64,000 bases of DNA from Nitrospirota bacterium (GCA_016235245.1 JACRLO010000020.1:88923-152922), one strand, 5' to 3'. Shown: positions 44,969 to 54,611, counted from the first letter of the stretch. Notes: generated by a model from the letters alone, not told the origin. Translations and numbers: made by a program.

Positions 44969-46282
44969 TCATGCCTTGAGTATATGCCCGAATAACAAGG
45001 GGGTCTGCAGTGCCCTTTCATGGGTCTCGCTGATTATGCCTGTTATCCTTTCTGATTCCCTCTGATAGTTTTGCTCTATCCTTTGGAGTCTTTCTCTGAG
45101 GTTTGTCGTCGTAATTTCCCCGGATGCCATTACAAATTCCTGCATGTTCAGCATCCGAAAAATTCCCTTTGTCTTGAATCCCCAGTAAGAAACGGCCATG
45201 GCAGGGGTGCCTGCCACCAGTGAAAAAATAGCCGCATGCAGGCGCACCGTGACCATGTACCTGCCACCGCCATAAATATTTAATAACTCATCGGGGCTTA
45301 AAGGTCTGTCGATAAGCTGGAACTTCTCAGGATTATCCTTCCGCATGAAATCGTATAATTCCCTGCTTATGTCCGAATCGGATTCAAAACCTCTATAACC
45401 TTCAAAATGACTGCACTGGGTAACTATGACACATTTTTCTATGAGGTCGTTTCCGAGCATAAAATCTGCAGTGTCCTTCAACAGCGGAAACATATCTGAA
45501 ATACTCTCTTCTTTGTTCATTAACTCCCTGACAACTAGAACAAGGTATTTCTTGAATGGCAGATTGTAGGATGAACAAGCAGCCTTCACTTGTTCTTCGC
45601 GCGGAGAATCGAGGCCAAAGACGCTGTCAGGCACCAACCTGATCTTGTTGGGATTAATGCCAAGACCTTTGATATAAGATTCTGAAAGCTCCTCTCTGGG
45701 CAGCACCATCTCGCTTCGGTTGAATACAAAATTTACCAGACATCTGTTGACAGGATTATGCAAAGGACCAAAGCTTTGGGCGTAGATCACATAAGGCTTT
45801 CGCAGCCGCCAGGCCATAAGAAGCGGAAAACAGAGCCAGTATATGGAGACCATGCTCTGTAGTAATTTGCCTTTTTTATCGTATAAGATATTTGTCCCCC
45901 TGCTTATGACGATTGCGCTCTCCTTTATTTCCTTCAGAGTCCTATTATTGATTGAAGAAGGAAAAATTACATGAAAAATGCTTAGTATTGTCCTGACCAC
46001 CCATAATAGGGACTTTGCCCTCCTAAGATATGGGTTCCTGGTGTCGTAATTATCAGCCCGCGCAGGCAGAGGAAAAGGGAGTATTTCGACATCGGGGTAT
46101 TTCGCCCTTATAAACGGATATGCCTTCTCAATTATGTCCTCCCTGGCATGGGATGAGACATAATTGATTTTATATCCTGGGAAATGCTTCCTGAGCACCT
46201 TTATCAGGCTGATTCCCAATGCGCTCCCTCCAGAATTTGTGTCAGGCAGCCCATGGACAATTGTTATCTTATTAGAGGGCAT
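44969..46282 (-). CDS. polysaccharide pyruvyltransferase family protein
   Basis: 437 residues: KITIVHGLPDTNSGGSALGI at the N-terminus, IVISRGTNILYD, FGPLHNPVNRCLVNFVF and LVPDSVFGLDSPRE, and the C-terminal RYMVTVRLHAAIFSLVAGTP with the conserved RLHAAI. The family adds ketal-linked pyruvate to EPS sugars using phosphoenolpyruvate. Start at 46282 (MPSNKITIV) rather than 46330, because the domain begins there and the extension is basic and unrelated. It overlaps the next methyltransferase by 11 bp. Confidence 0.88.
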   Translation of the reverse strand: MPSNKITIVHGLPDTNSGGSALGISLIKVLRKHFPGYKINYVSSHAREDIIEKAYPFIRAKYPDVEILPFPLPARADNYDTRNPYLRRAKSLLWVVRTILSIFHVIFPSSINNRTLKEIKESAIVISRGTNILYDKKGKLLQSMVSIYWLCFPLLMAWRLRKPYVIYAQSFGPLHNPVNRCLVNFVFNRSEMVLPREELSESYIKGLGINPNKIRLVPDSVFGLDSPREEQVKAACSSYNLPFKKYLVLVVRELMNKEESISDMFPLLKDTADFMLGNDLIEKCVIVTQCSHFEGYRGFESDSDISRELYDFMRKDNPEKFQLIDRPLSPDELLNIYGGGRYMVTVRLHAAIFSLVAGTPAMAVSYWGFKTKGIFRMLNMQEFVMASGEITTTNLRERLQRIEQNYQRESERITGIISETHERALQTPLLFGHILKA

Positions 46283-47375
46283 CTTTTTTCCGCGCAACAA
46301 AAAGAATATTCTTAGGGCCGAAGATGTCAAAGGACTTTCCCAAAAACTTTATAGCGGCCTCGTCAAGTCGTATGACCATCTCTGTTATAGGTTTGATGTT
46401 TATCCCTAAGCTGTTTACGAGTAGCATTACAAGCGCATCTCTTACTATTGAATATTCATAGTGTATGTTTTTAAATTCAACGCTCCCCTTTAGGATTCTA
46501 AACAGGTTATCACAGTCAATGTATTCCTCGCTACCATGTTCTCTTGCAGATTTCATGAATAATATTTTTAGCGCCTTTACAATAAAAGAGTTCTTCATGC
46601 TTTCGGGGGTCTTGATCTTTTCGTTGAAACCGAGCCAGCCGCCTCCAGCTACCTTGCTGAGCAGATAGAGGAGAGACTCCTCATGCCGAGGAAGATGGTG
46701 AAGCACTCCAAAGCCAAGCATTGCGTCGAAAAAGCCATTTCTGAAAGGCAGACTGCCAGCATCGCACAGAATAAAGTGTCCTTTGATTCGCCTCTTCGCT
46801 ATCCGAAGGGCATTAAACGACAAATCCGTGCCGAAGTAGATTTTATTCTTGATGAAATCCTGATAGGCAGACATGACGCCTGCTGTTCCACAGCCGACTT
46901 CGATTACATTTGTTATGGGGCCCTGGGAGTCCAGCACTGAAAGGATATGCCTTTTTCTGGGCAGAAGTCTGTTATAGGTAGAGCGTATTTCACCCGGAGT
47001 TTCAGCTGAGTCAAGTTTCTTTTCATAATAGTCTTCCCAGTAATTCATCTCGTCGTATGCCCAACCCTTTTGAGCGGTTTGCTGCCATCTCATAAGCATA
47101 TTGATATTGTCGTCGAATGTAGACCCGTCGATCTCGCTGATTGAATTTCTGAGGGCTTCCAATATTTCTATATCCCTGTGCAAATCAACGTTTCCTTCAG
47201 TTACGAAACGGGGGATTCCTTCGATGACTGTCCATATTCTCTTGCAATATCTACAAAACAAAATGCCCTCGTCATTGTCAGAATCAGCCATGTCTGTTCT
47301 TTCGATAAATGACTCCAGTTTAGTCCCTTCATATGGACAAACGAGCACCTGATAAAGATCTGCAGAATCAGTCAT
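46272..47375 (-). CDS. methyltransferase with N-terminal zinc-ribbon-like segment
   Basis: 367 residues. The N-terminal 50 residues have CPYEGTKLESF and FCRYCKRIWTVIEGIPRFV: two Cys pairs like the Trm112-type ribbon seen before some methyltransferases. The class I domain follows (about 155-260: NVIEVGCGTAGVMSAYQDF, FGTDLSFNALRIAK, LCDAGSLPFRNGFFDAML). It probably methylates a sugar. Start ATG 47375 or GTG 47384; the latter overlaps the flippase stop. Confidence 0.85.
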   Translation of the reverse strand: MTDSADLYQVLVCPYEGTKLESFIERTDMADSDNDEGILFCRYCKRIWTVIEGIPRFVTEGNVDLHRDIEILEALRNSISEIDGSTFDDNINMLMRWQQTAQKGWAYDEMNYWEDYYEKKLDSAETPGEIRSTYNRLLPRKRHILSVLDSQGPITNVIEVGCGTAGVMSAYQDFIKNKIYFGTDLSFNALRIAKRRIKGHFILCDAGSLPFRNGFFDAMLGFGVLHHLPRHEESLLYLLSKVAGGGWLGFNEKIKTPESMKNSFIVKALKILFMKSAREHGSEEYIDCDNLFRILKGSVEFKNIHYEYSIVRDALVMLLVNSLGINIKPITEMVIRLDEAAIKFLGKSFDIFGPKNILFVARKKDAL

Positions 47376-47383
47376 GGATATCA

Positions 47384-48913
47384 CTATGAGTATATGAACC
47401 TGAAGAAACCAAGGAGTTTATTCTCCCCAGCAAGTGCCATAAAAAACCTGCGCTCCTCGCTGTCGTGTGGAAGAATAAAACGAAAATGGACGACAAACAG
47501 CATGATAAACAGCACCCCCATGATAACCACATTCATCAACGGTCCTTCGATATGCAGAAAAGTCATTATCAGCAGCGAGCAGATGGTCCAGTATGCGATT
47601 GTGTTGAGCAGGAGCATCCCCACGCGCCGGAGCGGAATAGAATCCCGCACAAACCATCCGATAAAGAGGTTCCGAAAAAGCCCTGCCGTACCTGTTGCTA
47701 TGACCACGCCCATAATGCCCCAGAGCTTGATAAATAGTATATCTGCAGCCAGATTATATAGGCCAAAAATCTTGCTGAACAATATTATGTCAACTTTCTC
47801 ATCAAGCTGTGATGAAAGTGCAAGAGGAAACGAGACGGCGTTTATGGCTGCAAAACCCAATACGACTAAGAACAGACGGCTATGCTCGCCGTACTTGCCG
47901 AATACCTGGGTGATAAAATCTTCGCCAGCCATGACAAAGAAAAAGAAGACGGGCACGTAAAATATATACGTGTACTTCATCAGAAAGTGCATCATCGTCT
48001 TGACCTTCTCTTTCTCTGCGGTAACTCCAAGCGAGAAAAAGAGTGGACGGATAACCTCGGACAGGTATCCCGTGACATTGAACCTTCCGATCATTTTCGA
48101 TATCCTGTCGCAAAATGCATAAATCCCGACAGCGACTGGATCAAGGAAAAGGGCTATAATGAAATTGTCAACGCCAGTGTCTATGAACTGTATCCCTATA
48201 TCATTGAAGTTGTTGTATAGTCCATACCTTACGATCCGTTTCTTTTCATTAGCAGAAAAATTACTTATTCCTCCTTCCCTGGGGATAAACCGATGGTAAA
48301 CATACAAATTAGCCGCGAGCAAAACGATGAGGGCGATAAGGTCAACCGCAATGATCCAGAGAAGAGACGCCCCGTAGTAATAGGAAAGAAGGTAAGCAAT
48401 AGACTTCAGAAAGACAAAACCAGCGTATGCTCCCTGAGTATACTTATGCAGGAAATAGGAATCAAGGACTATCTTTGCAAACAGCCACTGCTGATAGGTA
48501 ATAATTACGCCTGCAAACAGAATAAAATACGTTTTATATTCGGATAACTTTAGATACGGAGAAAGCGATTCCCAGAACAGTAATATAATAAGAAGGATCA
48601 CAGCGCTGATCAGGAGCCTTATTATTGAGGATCTCACATAAAGTCTGTGGGCGAGTGTAAATTCTTTGTTCCTGAAATATTCTGGAATATACCTGTTCAG
48701 GATATTATTTAGACCCAACGATGCTATTATGGCCATGACGCCGATAAGAGAGTAAAGAAGGTTATAAATGCCATAATCGTTCTTTGAAAGAAGCTTGATC
48801 AGTATAATTGTCGATAAAAAAGCAAAAGCCTGAGATGCAACCTTGAAGAGCACAGTGTAGAATATCGAGACAGACCCTTTTTTCAGCAGGTCCCTGTTAT
48901 CGTTTGCTGTCAT
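47384..48913 (-). CDS. wzx: Wzx-type oligosaccharide flippase (MOP family)
   Basis: 509 residues with about 12 to 14 membrane helices; the N-terminus KKGSVSIFYTVLFKVASQAF and the following LIKLLSKNDYGIYNLLYSL are typical of polysaccharide MOP transporters. It flips the lipid-linked repeat to the periplasm for Wzy. It is the second gene of the minus-strand block, which fits a Wzx/Wzy-dependent route with the export proteins at 2164-5489. Confidence 0.9.
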   Translation of the reverse strand: MTANDNRDLLKKGSVSIFYTVLFKVASQAFAFLSTIILIKLLSKNDYGIYNLLYSLIGVMAIIASLGLNNILNRYIPEYFRNKEFTLAHRLYVRSSIIRLLISAVILLIILLFWESLSPYLKLSEYKTYFILFAGVIITYQQWLFAKIVLDSYFLHKYTQGAYAGFVFLKSIAYLLSYYYGASLLWIIAVDLIALIVLLAANLYVYHRFIPREGGISNFSANEKKRIVRYGLYNNFNDIGIQFIDTGVDNFIIALFLDPVAVGIYAFCDRISKMIGRFNVTGYLSEVIRPLFFSLGVTAEKEKVKTMMHFLMKYTYIFYVPVFFFFVMAGEDFITQVFGKYGEHSRLFLVVLGFAAINAVSFPLALSSQLDEKVDIILFSKIFGLYNLAADILFIKLWGIMGVVIATGTAGLFRNLFIGWFVRDSIPLRRVGMLLLNTIAYWTICSLLIMTFLHIEGPLMNVVIMGVLFIMLFVVHFRFILPHDSEERRFFMALAGENKLLGFFRFIYS

Positions 48914-48938
48914 ATGGTTGCAGGCTTCGAGAGATTGT

Positions 48939-50510
48939 CTATTCTTCTTTTACGTCCGTACAATAAAACCGAACTGACCTTCCATGGCAGTTTGAGATGA
49001 AGTATTTTATATTCACCGATCTTTTTACGCTGTCATTTTTCACCAAAAACTGATGAATCTGAGTGGTGCCGTTTACCATGACCGGGAATAATGAAGAGTC
49101 CTGCGTCCACTTTTCGGCTTCCCAATCGTAGAACAGGCGGTTTGAACTGTCGTATATCTGAAGGTCAACCTTGCAACTGCCATGGGCCTCAAGCAGTGTC
49201 TGAACATACACAACAGACTCGGCACGCAGTGCATTGCCTGAATTAATGCTGATGGAATAAAGCGTATCCGACTCAGTAGCCAGTTCATGGTATCCGGAGT
49301 CCTTCCCGCAAAAATCAGAAACAAGAGACGATCTCCCGCCGGATTTTGCCGCCTTCCACGCCTCTTTCGGTCCGCTCACGTGCCAACTGGTCATCATCTT
49401 TTTCTGTGGCTCGATAGTTGATTTCAAATCCCTGTTGTCCAGGATGCTTAATTCGGATGGAGCCTTCCCCAGCATCCCGATATAATTTCTTCCGTCGAGG
49501 TCTTTAAACCTCATCCTGTTTTTAGTCAGAGGTCCGACAATAATTGTATTTCCGTAATTACCCCTTTGGATCTCGACATCCCCTGCGGCTGACTGGGCAA
49601 ATATGATATTGCCGGTCGATATCCTGCCGGATTCAGGGTCACGGCTGATTTTCAGAAAAGTACTTGTGCTGTATCCTGCGTGGACTTCGACCCCTGAGAT
49701 CCCCCTCAATTCTATGCCAACAGGAGTTTTTTCAAAATAACCTCCTGTCACAACAGTGCTTGGCGCCATATAACGCACATTATCCGAGGCTGCCGCTCCT
49801 TTCGATTTAATCAGGAGGCCTCCCGTGTCATTGTGTTCGCAAGAAACGGAATCAAAAGTAACGCTTATGTTGTTTTCGCTGATAATGCCCCACTTTTTAT
49901 TGAACTCAGCCTCTACCTGCATCACTCGAACCTGCTGTGTTGCAGCGATTTTAAGCCCACTGCCAGCGGAGTTGGCCACATAGACGTCTTTGATGTGAAT
50001 ATTGTAACCATTAATCTCAACCAAAGTTTCGGTGCCTGGATTGCCTTTTGCATTGCCTTCAAAACCAATGTCGGAAATGGAGGCATTGAACCAGTGGTTC
50101 GCCTTTATATGAAACAGGTGAGAATTCTGGCTGTCGGCAAGTTTCAGAACGGATTTGCGGGGCCCGGCTCCTGAGATATTTACGAACTTGGGCGGCAGAA
50201 ACCCTTCGACCGTCGATCCGATCTTATTTACGTAATAAACGCCAGGCGGGAAATAAAGGCTGCTTCCGTTTTGCGCGCCCTTTATATTCGCAGCTGCATT
50301 CCATGCCTTCATGATAGCCGCTGTGTTCTGAGCAGCTTTGGAGGGATCGCCATCGGCTGATGCGCCATAGTCAAGCACATTAATGATTCCCTGACCGCCC
50401 TCTGATGCGAATAGCAGGTGCGGCGTGGAAGCCAAAATGACAAGCAGAAGTAATATATTCTTCACAGATTGCAATCGAGCCGGGAGCAGGATGGAATCAT
50501 AATAGTTCAT
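48939..50510 (-). CDS. secreted right-handed beta-helix protein, pectate-lyase-3 type
   Basis: 523 residues. A signal peptide (about residues 17-36, ILLLLVILASTPHLLFA) is followed by the Pectate_lyase_3 opening motif INVLDYGASADGDPSK and LYFPPGVYYV, then parallel beta-helix coils to about 360, and a beta-rich C-terminal domain of unknown type. Members cleave or remodel polysaccharides. It could trim or release the EPS. It is the first gene of the minus-strand block, 25 bp before wzx. Confidence 0.75.
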   Translation of the reverse strand: MNYYDSILLPARLQSVKNILLLLVILASTPHLLFASEGGQGIINVLDYGASADGDPSKAAQNTAAIMKAWNAAANIKGAQNGSSLYFPPGVYYVNKIGSTVEGFLPPKFVNISGAGPRKSVLKLADSQNSHLFHIKANHWFNASISDIGFEGNAKGNPGTETLVEINGYNIHIKDVYVANSAGSGLKIAATQQVRVMQVEAEFNKKWGIISENNISVTFDSVSCEHNDTGGLLIKSKGAAASDNVRYMAPSTVVTGGYFEKTPVGIELRGISGVEVHAGYSTSTFLKISRDPESGRISTGNIIFAQSAAGDVEIQRGNYGNTIIVGPLTKNRMRFKDLDGRNYIGMLGKAPSELSILDNRDLKSTIEPQKKMMTSWHVSGPKEAWKAAKSGGRSSLVSDFCGKDSGYHELATESDTLYSISINSGNALRAESVVYVQTLLEAHGSCKVDLQIYDSSNRLFYDWEAEKWTQDSSLFPVMVNGTTQIHQFLVKNDSVKRSVNIKYFISNCHGRSVRFYCTDVKEE

Positions 50511-50574
50511 TTACTGCTAAAGGAGTCTTGATTTCGTATCATCTTTCATCACACTCGCGTAAAAAGGGAAGATA

Positions 50575-50597
50575 GGGGACCTGAATATCAGGCCCCC
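50575..50597 (-). terminator. hairpin terminator of the beta-helix repeat protein gene
   Basis: A GGGG-A-CCTGA / TCAGG-CCCC stem with a 3-nt loop and one bulged base lies 16 bp past the stop at 50613. On the minus strand it is followed by CTATCTTCCCTTTTT, a fair T-tract. It separates this gene from the glycan block, whose promoter must then be between 50511 and 50575 or absent. Confidence 0.6.
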
Positions 50598-50612
50598 TGT
50601 GTATTACATCAC

Positions 50613-52635
50613 TTACGGCGTTTTAAACTGTTGAGCGCCCGCCCAGGCGCCTGAACCTGCTGCATTACTGCCGCGAAGATTCCAGAAATAAGTGGTATTG
50701 CCTGTCAAGGTCGGCATTGGCGGTGTATTGACTGTGCAGGTATCCACTGCCGTTGTTCCTGTGCAGATGGCTGCAGCATTAAACGTCCGATCGCCGCCAG
50801 GCACTACGCCAGCACCCTGCCGCGTAAGATAGACCCGATACTGAGTTGCACCTGCAGATGCTCCTATTGTCCAGGTATAAGACGGCGTCGTGGAGCCTAC
50901 GATTATCCCACCAATAGGCGATGTGGGGGTAGGCACCCCAGGCACAGTCGCTGTTGTTACGGTGAACAATCTGGAGCCTGCCCATGCTCCTGCACCAGCA
51001 GCATTAATACCTCTCACGTTCCAACTGTAAGTCGTATTATTAGTCAAGGTTGGCATTGGCGGTGTGTTCACTGTGCAAGTATCCCCTGCCGTTATTCCTG
51101 TGCAGATGGCAGCCGCGTTAAAAGTCAGGTCACCGCCAGGAATGATGCCTCCTCCTGACTGTGTAAGATAGATCCGATACTGGGTTGCCCCTGCAGATGC
51201 ACCTATCGTCCAGGTATAAGACGGGGTAGTAGAAGCGATCACTGCCCCTGACGCAGGTGAAGTCAGTGTCGGAACACCAGGAACTGTCGCTGTTGTTACG
51301 GTGAACTGTATGGAAGGCACCACCCAAGCACCTGCACCAGCCACAGTAATGCCTCGCACGGTCCAATCGTAATTAATACCATCCGACAATGTCGGCATTG
51401 GCGGTGCGTTCACTGTGCAGGTATCATCTGCCGTTGTCCCCGTACAGATAGCTGCAGCATTAAACGTCATGTCGCCACCAGGAACACCCCCTACTCCCGA
51501 CTGTGCCAGATAAATACGATATTGCGTCGCCCCTACGGATGGCCCTACTTTCCATGTATAAGACGGAGTTGTAGTGGCAATGGTCGACCATGATGCAGGT
51601 ATCATCAGTATCGGCACATCTGGTATAGTCGATGTTGTCATAATAAACTGCCACTGGGCCGTCCACTCTCCAGAACCAGCATCATTAATACCACGCACCT
51701 GCCAGAAGTATGTGGTATCATTTGTCAACGTCGGCATCGGCGGTGTATTGACTGTGCAGGTATCCCCTGCTGCTGTCCCTGTACAGATATCAGTAGCATT
51801 AAAGGTGAGATCGCCGCCAGGAACTCCTCCCATACCCTGCTCTGTCAGATAGATTCTGTACTGAGCGGCTAATCCAGATGCACCCACTGTCCATGTATAG
51901 GATGGTGTCGTAGTGGCGACAAGTGCTCCAGATGCAGGTGACGTGAGTGTCGGCACGCCAGGAACCGTCACCACCTTAAACTTTCGAGGGCCTGCCCACT
52001 CACCAGCACCAGCGGCATTTATGCCACGCACTCTGAAGAAATAAATGTATGAGGGATTCAATGTTAATGTTGGCAACGGCGGCGTGTTGACTGTGCAGGT
52101 ATCCACTGCTGTGGTCCCTGTGCAGATATCGGCAGCATTAAACGTGAGATCTCCGCCAGGAAGAACCCCAGCCTCCTTTCTAGCCAAATAGACCCGGTAT
52201 TGCGTCGCACCCGCTGATGCCCCCACCGTCCATGTATAGGTCGGGGTTGTTGAAGCGAGGACTTCCCCTTCTGCAGGCGATGTAATTGTCGGCACGCCAG
52301 GAACCGTTGATGTTGTCACTATAAACTGCCGCTGGGCTGTCCATGCACCAGCACCGGCGGCATTTATGCCACGCACTTGCCAGAAGTATGTGGTATTGTT
52401 TGTCAACGTAGGCATTGGCGGTGTATTGACGGTGCAGGTATCCCCTGCTGTTGTTCCTGTGCAGATCGCAGCTGCGTTAAATGTCTGGTCACCACCGGGA
52501 ACACCTCCCGCACTCTGCCGAGCCAAATAGATCCGATACTGGGTCGCACCTGCTGATGCTCCCACTGTCCATGTATAGGACGGGGTCGTAGTGGCGACAA
52601 GTGCTCCAGATGCAGGTGACGCCAGTGTCGGCACA
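50613..52635 (-). repeat. six tandem 113-codon repeats
   Basis: Units of about 339 bp, more diverged toward the 5' end of the gene and closest to the multicopper-oxidase array at its 3' end. The pattern is consistent with tandem duplication plus gene conversion between the two loci. Confidence 0.85.
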
Positions 52636-53657
52636 CCGGGCGGTACTGCCACCACCTTCTCATACGCGCCGATGTCGCAGTTTACGCCTTGGGGACGTGC
52701 AGTGCCGCGCTGGTCTGTCGCGGCACAGGTTGAGTTCTGACCAGCATCTATTGCAGGACTGCCGACCTCAAGCGCCATGGTCTGTGTAGGCCCACCATTA
52801 TTTGCAAGAACACCGAGAACTGGATCGCCGTTATAGGCAGACGAGCATGAACCATCCTCAACAAGGTTATTGCTCTGCGCTGATATGGTTCCGGTATTTG
52901 CACAGTCGCCACCAGAATTACTATTCGCAATAACCGAATTATAGACAGACATTGAACCCGCATTGTAAATACCTCCTCCGGTCGTTGCCGAGTTGTTTGA
53001 AAAAGTGCTGTTATATACGATAAGAGTTCCTGATTCGCTATTATATATTGCTCCACCGGTTCCTGAAGAGTTTCCATGAAATGTGCTGTTCACAATCGAT
53101 ACCGATCCGTCGTTGTCAACTGCTCCGCCAGTAAGGACACCATTGTTGTTTCCGGTGAAGGTGCAGCCGTCGATGATTAGTGAGTTTCCGGGGCCGACAT
53201 AGATACCGCCGACACCATCCTGTAAGGTCAAATCCACAAGAGATAGCGCAGATGTTCCATCCCCATTGTAGAAGATATCAAAAAAACTATTGCCATTAAT
53301 TATGATCGGAGTTGCCGGGCCGGTGATAGTCAGTGTCCCGCTAATTGGAGGAAGAGCCGAAGTAACTGTGATTGTACCACTTAAACCCGACTCAAATATT
53401 ATGTCATTTGTACCGCCCAGACTGTTTGCAGCGTTGATCGCCTCACGCAGAGAGCAGCCAAGCGGGATCCCTCCGGTGCCAGCACAGCAGGCAAAATTAT
53501 TTACGTCATCAGTCCTTGTCACGGTGAATGTCGGACCGGTTTGATACGCGTCTCCAGCAGCAGCGCATGGGTCGGTGGCCTCTGCAGGAGCGCCGATCAG
53601 GCCAACCGTAAATGAGAGAAAAACAGCAACTAAAATAACAAGCGCGCTTCTTTTCAT
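50613..53657 (-). CDS. large secreted beta-helix protein with six C-terminal repeats
   Basis: 1,014 residues. Signal peptide (MKRSALVILVAVFLSFTVGL), then a parallel beta-helix domain (about 45-340) of the type with CSLREAINAANSLGG, NNNGVLTGGAVDNDGSVSIV and a final SPAIDAGQNSTC segment. After this come six repeats of about 113 residues, each with the paired-Cys CTGTTAxDTCTVNTPPMPTL and SYTWTVGASAGATQYRIYL. The last two repeats nearly match the end of the multicopper oxidase. A clear GTAGGAGGG precedes the start. Probably a surface or matrix protein. It has no visible sorting signal; the C-terminus is simply AGAQQFKTP. Confidence 0.82.
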   Translation of the reverse strand: MKRSALVILVAVFLSFTVGLIGAPAEATDPCAAAGDAYQTGPTFTVTRTDDVNNFACCAGTGGIPLGCSLREAINAANSLGGTNDIIFESGLSGTITVTSALPPISGTLTITGPATPIIINGNSFFDIFYNGDGTSALSLVDLTLQDGVGGIYVGPGNSLIIDGCTFTGNNNGVLTGGAVDNDGSVSIVNSTFHGNSSGTGGAIYNSESGTLIVYNSTFSNNSATTGGGIYNAGSMSVYNSVIANSNSGGDCANTGTISAQSNNLVEDGSCSSAYNGDPVLGVLANNGGPTQTMALEVGSPAIDAGQNSTCAATDQRGTARPQGVNCDIGAYEKVVAVPPGVPTLASPASGALVATTTPSYTWTVGASAGATQYRIYLARQSAGGVPGGDQTFNAAAICTGTTAGDTCTVNTPPMPTLTNNTTYFWQVRGINAAGAGAWTAQRQFIVTTSTVPGVPTITSPAEGEVLASTTPTYTWTVGASAGATQYRVYLARKEAGVLPGGDLTFNAADICTGTTAVDTCTVNTPPLPTLTLNPSYIYFFRVRGINAAGAGEWAGPRKFKVVTVPGVPTLTSPASGALVATTTPSYTWTVGASGLAAQYRIYLTEQGMGGVPGGDLTFNATDICTGTAAGDTCTVNTPPMPTLTNDTTYFWQVRGINDAGSGEWTAQWQFIMTTSTIPDVPILMIPASWSTIATTTPSYTWKVGPSVGATQYRIYLAQSGVGGVPGGDMTFNAAAICTGTTADDTCTVNAPPMPTLSDGINYDWTVRGITVAGAGAWVVPSIQFTVTTATVPGVPTLTSPASGAVIASTTPSYTWTIGASAGATQYRIYLTQSGGGIIPGGDLTFNAAAICTGITAGDTCTVNTPPMPTLTNNTTYSWNVRGINAAGAGAWAGSRLFTVTTATVPGVPTPTSPIGGIIVGSTTPSYTWTIGASAGATQYRVYLTRQGAGVVPGGDRTFNAAAICTGTTAVDTCTVNTPPMPTLTGNTTYFWNLRGSNAAGSGAWAGAQQFKTP

Positions 53658-53956
53658 AATATTTCCCTCCTACATAAATTATCCCAATGATAGAGGCAGA
53701 ATTAACAAAGCAATATAGCTAATTCTAACATTTTGAAGGCTAAACGTCATAATATTATTAAAAGTATCGGCTTTATAAACAGAAATCGTTAATTAGAGAC
53801 TGTTGCAAAAAGTCTGCGAAACTATAATTATCATGGAAAATGAGGCACTATAGGCGTCTGCCTAACTGAGTTTGTATCCCCCTGATTTTCGGGCAATATG
53901 ACAAGGATCTTTTTCATTTAAGCGAATATAAGCTAACAGCCTGAACAGCTAACAAG
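53658..53956. other. intergenic region upstream of the beta-helix protein
   Basis: About 300 bp, A+T-rich on the left. GGAGGG at 53665-53670 serves the gene at 53657. Near 53929-53957 repeats of TAAGCTAACAGCCTGAACAG type occur, related to those seen inside wecB. No further gene seen. Confidence 0.45.
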
Positions 53957-54304
53957 CTATTCGTTGACAGCACTTTTCTCTTTCGACCGAAGGTCTGCAT
54001 GCTCGCTTCTGAGAGATTCTATCTCGGTGCCGAGTCTTTCATATTCTTCGGTCTTTCGGCGAATAAAGGCCTGGGTCTGTCTGAACTTCTCTGCTACACC
54101 GTGAGGAGTAAGTATGTACATATAAGCCATCTTGTTCTTCGAGTTCTTGAAGCGTTCTGCCTTGATATACCCCTTTTCGAGCAGTTCATTGACAATATAG
54201 TTTACCTTGCCGAGGCTAATCCCCATTTTGCGGGAGAGGTCACGCTGGGACAGAGTGCCGTCGCTGGTCAGCATGCGGAGGGTATTAAATTGTAGTTCGT
54301 TCAT
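53957..54304 (-). CDS. MarR-family EPS-associated transcriptional regulator
   Basis: 115 residues: winged HTH (about 3-70: MNELQFNTLRMLTSDGTLSQ, RDLSRKMGISLGKVNYIVNE, LLEKGYIKAERF), then a basic wing and a C-terminal coiled coil (about 75-115). It belongs to the short MarR-like EPS regulators seen beside many glycan loci. Start at 54304 (MNELQFN) is preferred; an in-frame extension to 54346 covers the ops-like sequence. It probably controls the minus-strand block and/or the divergent genes at 54669 onward. Confidence 0.85.
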   Translation of the reverse strand: MNELQFNTLRMLTSDGTLSQRDLSRKMGISLGKVNYIVNELLEKGYIKAERFKNSKNKMAYMYILTPHGVAEKFRQTQAFIRRKTEEYERLGTEIESLRSEHADLRSKEKSAVNE

Positions 54305-54325
54305 ATGCACTATGAAAAGTGGCGG

Positions 54326-54334
54326 GCTACCGCC
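54326..54334 (-). promoter_or_regulatory. ops-like element in leader of the MarR-EPS gene
   Basis: The minus strand reads GGCGGTAGC, identical to the core of the E. coli RfaH-recruiting ops site, 22 nt before the MarR start and able to fold as GGCGG/CCGCC. A NusG paralogue is encoded at 10806-11288. A 9-mer match alone can occur by chance in 64 kb, and UpxY-type proteins need not use ops, so this is tentative. Confidence 0.3.
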
Positions 54335-54391
54335 GCTCTTCTGCAATTGAAGCAGCAGTGAAAGGGGAGAGTATTTTATTAATTGACAATG

Positions 54392-54408
54392 CGTTCACGC
54401 GTTGAACG
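54392..54408. promoter_or_regulatory. palindromic operator candidate between MarR gene and nucleotidyltransferase gene
   Basis: CGTTCA-CGCGT-TGAACG: 6-bp inverted arms with a 5-bp spacer in an A+T-rich surrounding, 88 bp upstream of the MarR start. Size and symmetry suit a winged-helix dimer. No experimental support. Confidence 0.35.
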
Positions 54409-54611
54409 ATTTAATTATATATTTATTCCCCTAATAAATACAAGGACTTAGCGATAGTCTGGCAAGCCTGAAAAAGTTTCTAACGCATGCGACATTCCTC
54501 CGCAGGAACTTATCAAAAATTTCCCCCAGTTCTTGAGAGACCGTAAATCTTGAACGAGTAAAGGTAATCGGTGAAAGTCAATAGAAAATCTTCTACCCCG
54601 GAGATGCAAAA

